Shown in pieces: positions 24,614-38,500 of a DNA stretch of 64,000 nucleotides (positions are counted from its first letter, which is position 1; each line of letters starts with the position of its first letter). The notes beneath the pieces were generated by a model that had not been told where the DNA came from, searched no databases, and worked only from the letters and a program-made list of their open reading frames with translations. Where the stretch lies: assembly GCA_947034885.2 (NCBI GenBank), contig OX344757.2, positions 20,392,001-20,456,000 of the forward strand, written 5' to 3'. The DNA comes from Thuidium tamariscinum. Taxonomy: Eukaryota; Streptophyta; Bryopsida; Hypnales; Thuidiaceae. Made by a program: the position numbers and the translations under genes.

Positions 24614-27600
24614 AATTGAATGAATGATCTTCAAATGGTTTCCAAAGAGTTAGTAACCTTTGATCTGAAAATTTATCACATAAACTAGAAGAGAGAGTAC
24701 AAATTTTTCAATAAGTTTTATTGAACTTGGACATTGCATGCAAAGTTATAGTACTTCAAAATGGACTTCTAGACCATATGAAGATACTTTTGGTCCCCTT
24801 GAGCACTTAGGGGTTAAAACCAATAATATTTGAGATTACAATGTAAGAAGCAAAAATTTGATGCTTTGTGATCTATTTTGTTATGCCCCTCAAACTATTT
24901 TTTGGATTAAAAATAGCATTTTAATTCTTGCTACCAAGCATTGATTGAAATACAAGTTATATTACCAAAAAACTAATGTGATTTCCTATTTTTGAAAAAA
25001 GTTTTAGAAAATTATGTCAAAATTTGAGGTCACAAAAGTTTAATTACCCTAAATTCTAAGAATCTCCCATAGGGAATTTGGAACTTTAGAAGTTAAATCC
25101 TTAAATGTTAAGAAACTTTATTTGGAGGTATGCTTACTTAAATTTGTTATGTTCTTGACATTAGCCAAAATAGCTTATGAAAAATTTCAAATAAAAGATG
25201 TTTGATGAAGAATAACTAATTGTCATGTGGGTTTTTTCAAGAGTTCATGGAGTATGTAAAATTTCCTCATTAAAGTATTACCTATCCAATGTCTTGAAAA
25301 TTCATATGGTTTCTCTATATAACATACAAAAAAAACTAATTGGAAATCATTTGTTTTACCAACAAGATCAAACAAAAATTATGAAAATTTTAATAATAGA
25401 AACCTTGTCAAAATGTTTATTTGTATGGCTTCCAAGAGTTGTTACCTAACATTCTGAACAATTACCATTCTACACTTTGATTTTTCATTGATTAAAAAAA
25501 CTTACCAAATTAGTACCTAGATAGATAAAAGTATTCATTAGAGTCATTTAAATAATAGTTGTAAAATTATCATCTTGAAAATGATGATAGTAAATATTTA
25601 TAATTCCAAAATTCACATAAGAATAATTAGCAGACAATCCTATTTGGGCAATAGATTGAGTTCTATTGAAGAATGTAGAAGTTGATCGCCCAATCAATGC
25701 ATCATCGGTAGTTTCCATTTTTAACAATACTTCTTTCTTGTGCATAAAATAATCCAAATGCTAACTGATTGAAATGGAAAATGGCTGCATACAATTGATG
25801 GGAGTCCCTGCAAGCTTCTAACTAATTGAGGAGCTTGCTATGAGACTTAGAACTCTTGCTTTACATGTAATTCAAACTTGGGCAACCTTAGGTGTCTTAG
25901 TTAAGCCAACTTTGTGAGTATTTTCACTAAGTTTATCTCTCTTTTGGATCTTGATGGGTCTTGTTGTTCCAATTGCAATGCTTGTGGACTCCCTACTATT
26001 GGGTTCAATACACATTGTTGCTCTCCATCAAGCTACCCCGTTCTTATACTCAAGCCAGCTATATGCGCTAGCTGCTCTCTGGTGCCTTTTTAGGGTTTTT
26101 TTTTATCACATTCCTTCACTACTAACTACTAAGTAGTATTTTCCTATTTCTTTTTGTTAAGCCTTCAATTTGTTGTTCACCAATTTGGTTTCCAAAAAAT
26201 TGGCTTTTTGCTGATGAGAAAGTGCAATACTTCATTTGCTCAGCATGAAAAGTCTTGAATCAAATACCAAATATAAATCTTCTTGGCTGAAAGCCAAAGT
26301 GCAATCTCCACATATGAAAACCATTATAGAATGAGGATCAGATACTAAAGGTACAATCAAACTATTGAAATAATGGAGTAGACAAGCGTGAAGAAGTTGT
26401 AGGAAGAAGTAGTAGAAAGAGGGATAAACATAAGCAAACCCATAACTAGCTACTCCATTGTACACTCATAAGAATCTTGTCTCCCTTGTAAAGGATTCTT
26501 TTTCCAAGTCCTATTTCAAATAGTCCTCGTCAAATAATCTACTATCAAAGAGATCAAACGATTCAAGAGGACTTTGGAACTTGGCTCACTCAAATGGGAC
26601 CAATCAATCTATAGAGGTTGCAAGACGGGAAGTCCACACTAGTGTCATTAGTAGGCATTGAGATGGCATATATAGGCAAATAAGTTTAATTATTCAACCT
26701 GAACTTCACCTAAATCCTGAAACAAAATGTTAGCTACTAAGACATGTTACTGTGTAGCTTTTGATTGTTAAATCCAACTCACATTTATACTGTGATCCAA
26801 GAGAGTTGCTAGCTCCATTTTCAAAGCAGTTGGGTGGATTTTGTACTTTCAAATTGGTTATTGCATTAATGTATAAGTCTGTTTGTGGTGGTAGGTAAAT
26901 AAGCTCAATTGCTCAATCATTTGTTTCAATGTTTTCTTCTCTCATATTTAAACATGTGTCACATTTTTGTTTTCAATTCTATATTGATAGATTATTACTC
27001 TAAATATCCTCAGGTTGCCTCCTTTTTGTCCTATTTTGGTATTGCAGGATTCCGTCGGCATTGGAGTTAGAAAAGGGAGAAAAACTTTTGCACATATTTG
27101 TGAGTGTTTGTAAGTTTTGGAGGTTGTATTTCAAAGCAATTTTTCCATCTATAGATATATAGTGTTTGGGAGCTTTTTATGCTGTGAGCAACCATCATTC
27201 AATTACAATTAATCAATCATTTTTTAGAGCCCTTACTATATCAGAAACCATGTAGTGCTTACGAGTAAGAGCCCTCTTATTTAGGTTGATCATTTTGAAC
27301 ATGTGACTACTTTGTGTTTCATGGTAAAAGGTTCTTACGGTTATCTTCATCATGATGTACTTAATACTTTAGAATTTTTTGTTGTATCACACTTGTAATA
27401 GTTCTATAACAATAACATTTTTTTTCAATAGTTGGTGTAATTTATTGGCTTCACTTCACTGTTTAGTTTTTTGCTTGTGCATGGTTGAGCCACATTGGAG
27501 ACTCTTGTAACGAGTACAAAGCTTAACATGGAATTCTTTTGACAAATGACATGGAATTCTTTTGTGTAGGAAATTATATGTATATGTATATGTATAATAA

Positions 27601-28107
27601 ATTATACATATATTATGTATTATAATGTATGTCAAAGATCTTAGTTCATTTATCACAAAAGAATATCTATTATTTTCACTTTGATATATATACTAATTGC
27701 TTTCTATGCATGATGTTGACATTGTTGTGATTGTTGTGAGTTACAAAGCTTATACATATACAAGAGGAATAATTGATAAATGAATTTACAACAATTGAGC
27801 TTGGTATCAACTCAACCAATACATCTCAATAATCAATTGATGGATAAGTAAATTCAATTTGATATAAGCAAGACACAGTCATTGTTTTGTAGTGGAGTCT
27901 TTTCTTAGAAATCAAATAATCTATATATGCTTAGTCGCTACTAAAAGAAGGGAATATCTTCTCTCCCATACAATAAATTTTTTTTATACCAATAGAAATT
28001 TGTTTTAATCAAATTGATTTGTGTAGTAATTAAACTATATAGAATTACTAACACCAAATTTTTTTCTCTACTAGTCTCCAATGTAGAGTCATAGCAGAAA
28101 TAATACA
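24614..28107. other. Intergenic, no gene seen
   Basis: 3.5 kb of AT-rich sequence. A CACTTAGGGG next to TTAA at about 24808-24820 looks like another TTAA-element terminus, but I could not find its partner. Short frames such as the hydrophobic one at 25951-26136 lack any supporting feature. Confidence 0.4.
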
Positions 28108-28260
28108 ATGTACTATGTCCGCCTGTGTGTCTGTTTGTCCGCCTTGGTCGGCTAGTGCAGCTGTCCACTAGACGGGAATATAAAAAAAGTCTAAATGTCA
28201 AATGACGTCCGGGAACTAGCGGACGCTACCACTGGACATTTGGACATCCTGTCAACCCTG
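28108..28260. mobile_element. Truncated, diverged copy of the intronic hAT-type MITE
   Basis: It shares with 4530-4677 a GTCCGCC-rich stretch, an A-run followed by TCTAAATGTCAAATGACGTC, then GGACGCTACC, and the terminus CCTGTCAACCCTG at 28260, which is the CAGGGTTGACGG end inverted. The left terminus is not recognisable. Many CpG positions differ from the GC-rich copy, as expected of an older insertion. Confidence 0.6.
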
Positions 28261-28480
28261 CAATGCATGTCAATAAAATAGACAAACTACTAGTAAGTCA
28301 TATACATTTCATATTCAACTTTTTCAAGAATGAATAATATAGTTGAATATACTAGAAGGGATTGTTTTCTCAAAGACTTAAATCAATCAAACCACACAAC
28401 TAGCAGAATGCAAAATAAATATCTGACGCCCAAAACAAGAAGGATAATAGAAGTTCCACTCAATAGAGCTTATGATATAC

Positions 28481-29153
28481 CTTCCCAACTAATGTTGATG
28501 TTGGAGGGGGTATTAACATTTATGTCATTTAGAAACTTGCCAACAATTGCAAGTTCATCATGCACAAGGCCACGGTCTTTTGTTTTGAAGACATTGCTCG
28601 AATCTTCATGTGAGAATTCATCAAAGAAGGTTGTCCACTTCTGTCCAGCTTGACTTCAAGCTTCTCCAATGCTTGTCTTATCTTCAAGCATGTTCTTTCA
28701 AGAGCTACATGTCTCCTTACATAGTTGCCCAAAAAATCAAGACTTTTCACTTCTTTGCTACGAAGAACTGACTCTTGATGGATGTCATTGAAGGACCTTT
28801 TCAAGGCAACTATTTCACTCTCTAAGGTATATATTCTACCTTCCATTACAATTTTCTCTGACTCAAGCTCCTCATTTATCTTCAAATATTTCATTAAGGA
28901 CTCTTTCATCACCTTGTTCATTTTAACTTGGTCTTTGGTAGCCTTCAAGGCAACTTGCACAAGTTTGGCCAAGGCCTTCTTAGTCTTTCCTTGTGCTTCT
29001 AAGACTCTTTGGTATGACTTCCTCAACTCTTCAACCAACCCTAGAGAAGAGTTTAAGAGATCAACCTGGATAATTCTAGACTAGTCATGAAAGGTGCCAT
29101 TATTAGGCAAAGAAGGAACTATCATGGCAGTGAAGTCACTCACATCAACATCT
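28481..29153 (-). pseudogene. Coiled-coil protein gene fragment, frameshifted, unidentified
   Basis: Apparent exon pieces are 29153 to about 29085 (DVDVSDFTAMIVPSLPNNG) and about 29042-28481. The main piece runs VEELRKSYQRVLEAQGKTKK, then heptad-rich Lys/Glu/Leu sequence to LEKLEVKLD. Near 28640 the frame breaks: continuing in the same frame gives RSGQPSLMNSH, while the neighbouring frame gives KWTTFFDEF, DRGLVHDELAIVGKFLND and NINISWE, ending at a donor GTATAT. The better reading is therefore a one-base indel in a longer gene. The earlier exon also meets a stop right after GTFHD unless spliced. I do not recognise the family; it may be a transposon accessory protein. Confidence 0.5.
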
Positions 29154-29159
29154 GATAAA

Positions 29160-30727
29160 CAAACAAATTAGGTTCAAATAAAGCTAATGAGAAATGACAA
29201 TAAGAGTTATGAAGTTATATATATCAAGACATATTCCTAATGATAGAAAATTCAAGGTCTATCTCTCGGCTTAAGGATTAAAAAAAGAATTCTTCTACTG
29301 CAATATACCCAAAATGGATTTACACCCTATTGTGTGTATAGATCCTATGTATAGGTCCTATTTATATGAGCATTTACAAACAAGAAAAAGGAAAGAAAGC
29401 TCGCTATTACACTCATGTTGGTCCTAGCCACCACCAAGCAAGTACAAATTGGTAGCAAAAAGGGAGAAAATAAAACTCACAAATAAAACACACAAATATA
29501 ACACTATGAACACATATTTGGAAGATAAGAATTCCATCTCTCCATACACAAAGCCTTAAGATGCAACTAAGATGTGATAAAGGAGCAACTAGGAAACAAC
29601 TAGAGACAATTAGAATACAACTAAGAAATGACTATTTGTCATTTTATAGTCGTAGTTGCATCCTAGTTGTTTCCTAATTTTTTGTAACTACAAATTGACA
29701 TAATGGATTTTATAAAGTGTTGACTTATTCACATTGGCAATTGTGATGAAACATGAGTGGAAAATAGCTCAAATTCAATTTGGATTTGAACTCTAGTACA
29801 ACTCTTGTAATCCTACACTTCATTTTATGACTACTTTGCAGCTAAAACAAATTCTATACTTCATTCTACAACTATTTTGCAACTAAAATAACGTAGTAAT
29901 GATTTAAAATAATGACATGAAACAGTGAGAGTTGATTTGGTGCAAATAGAGAGGTCTAAAGTTGCAAGACAATTGTACAGTACACTTAGTTGCATTTTGG
30001 CTAATTATGGCGGACAGGTTTTCTTCTAGTGAATAATCTTATAAAAAATCATCAATTTTTCAATTTACAATCAATTTTAGGAAAAAATTTCAAATTTTTC
30101 TTTTTCTTGAAATATTAGTTAGTGCATAGTACATCTAACCACGTAGAGATGATCTATTGGTCATAATTAACAACACATTTGGAAGTCATTACTAGTAAAA
30201 TCATTCATCTGATTTGTAATTCAAAATTCATCTTCACAATTTTAGAGACTACTTCTAAAAGCCTTTAGAGTTCACTAAAAATAAAGACCTCAAAATAGAA
30301 GTGATAAATACTTGTTGTATTGTAAAATGACTATTATAACTTTGAACTTGCATGCAAAAAAAGGTATAGGCAATCCTCATCACTCCCTACCATCAAGCCT
30401 CTCAAACTCAATATTGTGCAACTACTTGGACAATCATTAGATCTTATTTTTCCTCTTGGTGATGACTATCTTCTTGACCAATTTTCCTTGATGGTGGTGA
30501 TAATAACCACCCAACATTTATTCCTTGAAAGTGACTATCACTAACATCTATTCTTGCCTTGGTAGTAGTGACTATGACTTCTTATACCATGGGAGGAGAC
30601 TTGCTTAAATTATTCAATTTCTATGGAATTTGGTTGGAGGGGCTTCATACCAAAGAAGTAATGAAGGTTGGCAATACAAATTAAAACTCTTCAAGTTTTT
30701 AGTCACCGTACACAATTGATATCCTAA
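29160..30727. other. Intergenic, no gene seen
   Basis: AT-rich. Around 29565-29690 the words GCAACTAGGAAACAACTAG and CTAGTTGTTTCCTAA form a loose inverted repeat that may be a MITE relic. Nothing else is recognisable. Confidence 0.4.
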
Positions 30728-30838
30728 CACTACAAGAAAACAAGGGTATGAACAACTTGTCCATAATGACTTTAAGGACAACAATGATTGCTACAATCAT
30801 TGTGGACAAGTTGTTTATACCCTTTTTTTCTCGTAGTT
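30728..30838. mobile_element. CACTA-like miniature element
   Basis: It starts CACTACAAGAAAACAAGGGT and ends with its near-inverse (TACCCTTTTTTTCTCGTAGT). The arms GACAACAATGATT and AATCATTGTGGACAA pair in the centre. CACTACAAGAAAA is the classic CMC/CACTA terminus. A sister copy lies at 49928-50053. The 3-bp target duplication expected of this class is not clear. Confidence 0.65.
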
Positions 30839-33800
30839 TATAAGCAATTCATACACATTGGTTTATAACATAATATAGGTAAAAGTCCTCCAATGACACA
30901 CACAACATCCAATGTTCCAAGCACATTATAAATAGTGACAAGACGCAATATCTAAAATTTTGTGTACATTCTAAAATATATTAAGATACAATATCTAAAA
31001 CTCCATGCAGATTCTATAAGAAGAAAATATGTCAAGACATAATATCTAAAATTCCATGTAGATTTGAAAATAAAACAAGATAGAAGCCTAGGATATATTT
31101 GCACCAATAGCCAAGTGTAGTTGTAGTGGGGGAGGTACAAATTAAGACGAAACAACATTTGTATTTCAAGGGTACATGCTTTTATCAAATGTTGAGCTAA
31201 GTTGATATGGAATAAGATCTTAGCCTTAGAATAATGATGATAGGTCTATATGTTTATGAAAGTACTTAAAGTTGATGTTTTTAAGGAAGTGGCATCCATG
31301 AGTTTCTTAGATTTTGGTAGCTTAAGTGCAGAATAAGTTAAGGGAGGTGGTTGGGCCCTCTTAATGTAAGACAAGCCTACAAACTTTGGATGCTCATGTG
31401 TTGGTCAATTTATTGAGCTCTATGGCAAATGAAAACCATGCAAAAACACTATCTACTCTCGTCTTTCCATTCATGTCCACCTCCACTTTCTTTGCAAGGC
31501 AAGGGAAAATCAATTTATATGCATGTGAGGACAATTATGATTTTTCCACACTTTATGAATTTATGCTTTGCTCATAAATTCATGGCTCTGCAGTTCAAGC
31601 TCTATCAAAATTTCAACAAATAAGAACATCAATTTTCATATCAACTCTTACTTGTTGAACTAATTGTAATTGTGACGGCATTGCAAGAACATTATTATTG
31701 CTATACACCCTCTAAGAATACAAAAGTTGCACAATATAACAGCCCTAGTACAAACCCTATAGTTTTTTTGAAACTTGATTTGTATACCCCTAGTTGCCTC
31801 CAAACCCAACCACGTCCCCATGAAGTCATGCATACTCACATAGAGTCCACGTTGTTTGACTATATTACACCCATTATACTTTGTCTAAGGTGTACCAAAA
31901 TAGCCATACTATGTCTTTCTTGGAAAAGTTGGGGTCACTTATACTTTAAAGCAAGTTACCCTTGGTTGTGGGTGATTGCAAGAAATACTTCACATTTTTG
32001 GATCAAAATCACAATTTTTGGCCATAGGACTAGCAATACTATAGAATACTACTAATATTCTTTATTGCAAATGCACTCGCAAATTTGAACCGTTGATTTA
32101 AGGCGCCTACAGATCTACATTCTCAATTTAGTATTATGCAATATTATGTAGTACTATTGACTACAACAAAGTATTACAAAAGCTATTGGGAATAGAAAAT
32201 AATAGAAAAGGAATTTATGGACTTTTTTATTTTTAGTAGTTAAAAAAACATTCAAAAAATTCTCATGAAAAAGCCATTTTGCTAAAGAAGGTTGCACTTG
32301 CATTGCACCAAAGAATTCTTGAGGAAATTTTTCCTTGCACTTTGTAGCCTTTGTACAAAAGAAGGTCACTTTAATCCCATGTATACAACCAACAAATTGG
32401 TATTTTTATAAAACTCATTGTAAGTCCTTGTAATGTTAGTAGACCTCCAACATGTCGAATTTGTGGCTTCAAATTCTCATTTTTGGATCAAGAATAGGCC
32501 ACTAAAAACCCTCAAATTGGCTAAGGTAGACATCCAATTGGGAGAAAGTTAAAAATAGTAAATTACTTTTAAAATTTTCAAAAAAAATCCAATGTTTGCA
32601 ACTACCATGTATATCTTCATTCCAAATTTTATACCAAACAAACAAACTATACAAAAGTTTTTAGCAATAAACCACATGTCCAAGGGCAACATGACAAAAA
32701 ATAGGACAAGTGTTTCTTGCATTGACCCTTGTGCCTAGGGTACTTGTGGTCTAGGGTACCTTATTCTTTTTGTCAAACATTTCACTTGCTTGTTTCAATT
32801 CTTCATCCATTTAATATCATCCAAAAGAAGTCGACTATCGATACTCTATGATTGTCTTTGAGTTTGTATATTGGAGTGTTTTTGAGCAGAGTTGAGAGAA
32901 GACATGAAGAGTTCTTTGTTGGGATCAATTAGGATTTCAAAGAAGAGAATAAAGCCACACTCAGTTGAAGTTGCAAAGGCTTCGGGAGTTGAAAATGGTA
33001 GTATTGTAGTAACTTTGAAACTCAATTACGAGTTTCTTTTGGTGTGTGGAGATTGCTAAGTATGAATTTGAAATTCCAACATATAAGTCCTCATATATAT
33101 ATTCTTGAATTCTAAATGAAATTCCCTAGAGTTCGAGCTTAATTTAAATTATGTCAGTGCCAACATTAAGGCAAAGATTATTGAGTCTTCAAATTTATAT
33201 AGGCCATCTTTATTGAAGTATACCCTCTTTACACATTGAAGGCACTGCAAGTATATTTGTTGCCTTGAGTTGTTTTGTTTCAATTATCTTTTTGCTATTC
33301 TTCCTGTGTTTATCACAAAGCTTCTTGAAGTGATATCACAGCTTGCTCAAGAGGTTAGATAGTTTACTCTTCTAGTTTAAGTAATCGATTCTACAACCAA
33401 GTGTGTCTACCATTGGATTTTTCCAATTAGCAAAATCTATATGGAAAATAATATCTTATTGACTCTTGTCCAATTCAAAGATTTTTGCCAACTTTGTGTA
33501 ATCCTTCATGCAACTTTGTTTATTTCATAAAAAGAAAATATGTAATACTAAATTCATTAATTTGTTGGATTTGATATCTAATTTCATTTACTAATGAGGC
33601 ATGAGATAGCATAGGTGCAAGGTGTTAAGTACAAACTATTGGATAGTGTAATCAATCTACTTTACAATTGTTTCTCCCTCTCTTTGTGAAAAAAAAATAT
33701 GATGCCATACATGTGACAACAGTTGTACCTTTTGTTTCTATTGAAGAATTTCTACATACATCCTTTCTTGGATTAGGTATCCAAAGCCAATTATTTATTT

Positions 33801-35548
33801 TTTCTATTATCTATTGCATTAACATAGCTCTTGAGTTGCTACAATTTCAGATTCCTTCATTTCTTTGGTGACAAAAGCATTGTTTTCTTCAACAAGCTCC
33901 CATTTTAAACTCTAGGCTTTGCTATCTCTTCATTTTAGCATTTGTAGACTTTGTTATAGAATTTCACAGAAATTGTTCAAAAATTTGCACATTTTGATGT
34001 TCCAAGCCTCAGCTTACACTCAGAAACACTCCAATGTGCCAAGTTCAAGAATGCCCCAATAGCAACTTTAGTCAATTTCTTTTAGATGATATTAAATGGA
34101 TGAGGAATTGGAATAGGTAGGTGAAATGTTTGACCAAATAAAATGAGATACCGTACGTGTAGGTCTATTTTGACAAATCATGTTGAAATAATTTACTTTT
34201 CTCAATTCAACAATTCCACAAGTAGAGTAGAATTTTTTTGATTTCAACATTGAAGAAGACTACTAATTTTGGATTGATTCTTCCTATTCATGGGGAAATG
34301 TGTCCCTTTTTCTATTTTTTCTGAAGAACAATTTTTTCAAATTTTCAGAAGCAGTTGTAAATAATTTTAAAAATTGCAACATCTTCCAAACTTTCCCAAG
34401 TTATTTGCGAAATTGACCTACACGTTCGGTACCCTAGACCACGGGTAGCCAGGCTCAACGACGGGTGACCCGCCCTTGAGGCCGGGTGACCCGCCGTGAA
34501 GCACAGGTGGCCCGGGCTTTTCCCAGAAAGACAGAGCACGGCTGTTTTGGTACACCCTATCTATCTCCCCAACAACTGGTGCCCTTAGTATCTAATATTC
34601 CATGCAGATCTTAAGAAAGAGGGACTAAAAAAGGTCAAGTTGTACTGTACAGTACTGCAAGTGGGTGTCTTTCCTCAACCCCTGGGAAGCGGCCACGGGA
34701 AATGAATGGGGCCTACTGCCTCCATGATCCTTTTTCCCAGTGTTTCCCAAGACCTACAGTGATCAATCATCATGACGTTCCAATCTGTGACTCACTTCGC
34801 AGACTGGAATCCGCAAGAGATCAAATCACTGGAAAGTATCCTGCAGTTTCGTGACACAAATTCTGACTTCACTCGTACAATTCAGCAATGGACGTTCACT
34901 CAGATCCACCTACTCAGAAACCACATTCAATGACGATATCAATAAGATTGTGCATAATCACTTCTCCTCAAAAAAAAATGTCAGCTTGTCAGCTCTGTCA
35001 GTATTTTCATTAAAATGAGACGCATGAAACTCTGATCCCATACTTTCTTTTTCTTTTTTTTTGACACAAATGAATGATTTCATAATTTCCATGCTTCTGA
35101 AGGAGCAAGGCGATCATAGACTTCACATGCTTCCTACTCCTTCGGGACTGTCCAATAAGCTTGAAAAACCAGTAAGGTAACACCACCTAATTGCGACGCC
35201 TACTTGGATGAGACAACTCCAAAATCTAGCACAATGAATCCATATTGATGTTCTAACATCAGAACTCATGCTTGCATTAGATTTTATCTACCACTAAAAT
35301 TTGAACCCTTGCACATGGTATCCAACTAATGCATTCTTTAGTGCAATGAAATCCTCTGTGTTTGCTATAAGAATGATTTTAAGATAGTAGCATTCTAATA
35401 CTACAAACTATGCTCAACGCTTAATTTGTCGCAATTAGGTGTGGTTACCTTACCCACAAACTGCTTGCAAATACCGCTGGCAGATTGGAAAGCATTAAGC
35501 AAATCAATTGCATCGGTCAGGTCTTGTCCGAGCTGCGTAAGTGGATTA
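30839..35548. other. Intergenic, no gene seen
   Basis: 4.7 kb without a supportable gene. It holds a GC-rich repeat unit at 34428-34559 and its AT-shifted relative near 31888-31975. Sequence near 31970 (GTGATTGCAAGAAATACTT) resembles the terminus of the foldback at 43708-44778. The part adjoining 35548 would include the 3' end of the ceramide synthase transcript. Confidence 0.4.
34428..34559. repeat. GC-rich repeat unit with an AT-shifted relative
   Basis: This 132-bp stretch contains two GGGTGACCCGCC words and stands out from the AT-rich surroundings. On the minus strand its start GTGTACCAAAACAGC is matched at 31888 by GTGTACCAAAATAGC, and the match continues for about 90 bp, mostly with C-to-T and G-to-A differences. 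A further piece of similarity (GTGGTCTAGGGTACC) lies near 32747. Confidence 0.55.
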
Positions 35549-38500
35549 TCACTCTGTCTTGCGTTTGTCTTCATCATCCGAGTCCAAGTCGGATGATGAG
35601 TCCGTGTCCGAGTCCGAGTCCGAGTCCGAATCTGCAAATACACAATCTTGATGTCAGGTTTCTTTGGATAAAGTGCACTTAACCCGTACGTGATCAAATC
35701 GCCCCAAGTGTCGGCTTCCATATATCTAAGAGTTAGAATAAAGCATTTACCAGCTTCAAGTAAGGTAACAAAACGTATGAACTGGAAGTAAATAACATAC
35801 CCTACATTTCTGAAGAACAAAAACGAATGTTTTGAAAGCTAGTGTAATAGAGTACTAGCTTCCAAAGATTATTTGCAGATTCTGGCTAGAGCACTTAGTG
35901 GTTGATTTGTCAATTTTAGCTGAAAAAACAAAAATTGTCTGACAGTTTCACAGCAAGAAAAGACGCACCAGAGCGAACATCTTCAGTAACTTTCCCAGAG
36001 TTTTGAACTTGACCCTTTATCATTCTCCAGATCAGCAGCCACCAGTAGACGTGCAGCACCAGCAAGGTGATTAACAACGAATTTAAGACATAGTACAAAT
36101 ACGGCCCATATACAAACTTCTCTCTATCTATTATCTGCAGGCACTCGTACCTGCATACAACAACACAAATCTTCCGTCAGACAGTGCTGTGGATAATACC
36201 ACCAATTCTTTGATATAGCTGACCGGATAACGGCATTCAACTCATAAATCGTTATCTGGTTAAAGCTGTAATATGAAGTTCAAACATATAACCATCGTTT
36301 ATATGTTAATTTTCCACTCTCATTGGCACATGGCACAATGCGGTTGAAAAGAGTGAGGGTGGTGTAGAGTCACAACCCCGTCCTACTCATTGAGAGATAA
36401 AAACAGCCGCATAAAAGGACAGAAAATCAAGAGATAAGTTGAGAAACACACGTGGTACTTCTGATAAGGACAATTGGGAAGTAAAGAAGTCGCAGCAGAA
36501 CCCATGAAATTGCGAATAAGCCAAACGCAATCTCAGGCACGTAATCTAGACAGCTGTATTTTGTCAGCTTTCCAATCTCTAGAAATATGTCGCTCGCGTC
36601 ATGCACAGCTAGTATCACTGACCCCGCACGCTGCAAACTGCCACCCATACAGACAGAGTGAGTCTTACTCTTAAAAATGTGCATAAATATTCAGAGGTGT
36701 AAACTTCAGTAGTCAAGACACCCGGTTCGCTTGATTCGGCAGTGTTTAAATTCAGCTTGATCACTTTGACTTTCTTAAAACTCTAAGGTCATGTTGTAAG
36801 ATATTTAATTCATGAAGCATAGCTAAGCATGTCCGGGAGTATATCAAAACTAATCTACATTCCAATGCTTAGAAAATGTAATTAGTAAATGTACTCTCGG
36901 TTCCCACCCAATAGTAAACTAGAAATCAATTGAAGAAAAGCACTTGATAAACCCACATAAAACCATAAATTGAAAATCTGAAAGGGTTTGGATGATGCGT
37001 TAAGAGAATTCACTTGACAACGTAAGAGACTATCAGCAGTGCGAGTGTTCCGAGATGATGAGTCATACTGACACCAAAGTCTTTTCGCCGAGTTTCCCAA
37101 AAGCAGAGAGCAAATATGCTGTAAGTGTAGAATCCACTAGAGAAGGCGTATAAGAACTTCAGTTTCAGCCTGTACACATTGCGCAGAAAAACATTGTGCA
37201 CTCATTACAGAAGGTAAAATCAGAAAGCCATCCACGAGAGACAGTGCTACAACAATGGAATCACAAGCAACATATGTGCATGTCTGGAACTCGTCCATAA
37301 CAATAAATCAGCTCGTCACACCCCTCGGGCCCGTCTGCTATTCAAGGAAGAATCAAGCTTCACAGATCTTAGGAAATTAGAAATGACACTTCCAACTTCA
37401 TGGATCATCCTGATTCTAAAAAGTTGCAGTGTTGGAATACATGCCACATGCTTTTGAACTCGCAGAGTCGAGGGGCCAAATGACTCTTGACATTCCTAGT
37501 TCCACATTACTTTGGTGCTCTAAGGTAGCAACATCCATAACCGTCAAAATAAGGAATTTCAGCATAGTTAGAGGCAGTTTTTTGTAGAAAAAATATTTTT
37601 GCAGTATTAGCAATTGAAAATCATGAATTTTCAAAAAAAAATTAGATTTTTTGGATAAGGTATCAAATTTCTATGAATTTTCAAAGTAGAACTCCCTAGG
37701 GCACCCTAAACCACACTCTAGTAAAGTTGCCTTGATTCTCACACCAAAATCTAAAAAATCAGGGCCCACCAACTACAATCAAGCATTGGCATGGTTTCAA
37801 GGCACTTCTGAAAAACTCTTTAAGGTAACTCTACTGTCAGTAAATGGGTGTACTAACGGTTAGGGATGCTGCTACCTTATATGCTCTAGAATATAAAAGA
37901 TGCAAGCCCAACACTACTCAACAATGAAACTACACCTGATCGCGACACCTATCTAATGCGACACTTCATAACCTCGCAAAATAAGCACATATCGACGAAC
38001 ATTGAGAATGGACACCACCTCAACATTAGAATTGTATAGCTTTAGATCATCTACCAATAAAACAATAAAACCTTATGACTTTTGCATACCGTATCCATCT
38101 AATGCAACCTGTGGTACATTGAAATCTCTCCGTTCTGCTGACAAGAACACTTACAAATCCTAAAATCCTAATAATAGAAATCATGCTCAGTGCCGCAGTT
38201 AGGGAGGTCTCTTGATGTAATCATCTATATCGAATTGCATCCCAACCTCTTGCGTTGAAACCAATAAATTACAAACCCTACCAATTCAAGATCATAACAA
38301 AACACCATCGACTCCAACAAGAGCAGAGCGTCCAACCAACGAAGAAACGCTTACTTTATGCTAAGGTTGGGCCAAGTTTGGTCGCCAGGGCCAAGATAGA
38401 ACCACTTGGTCTGCGAGAACCACGGCTCATTGTACGTGACCGCGAGCGCCAGCAGCTCAGCCGTGGTGTAATACACACACTTCCACGCCGATTCCTTGAA

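Noticed and set aside
25951..26136. Short hydrophobic frame resembling a membrane peptide
   Set aside because: Isolated in AT-rich repeat DNA, with no splice sites, homologous motif or flanking gene context.
28330..28653. Plus-strand frame of 107 codons
   Set aside because: Antisense to the coiled-coil gene fragment; no motif of its own.
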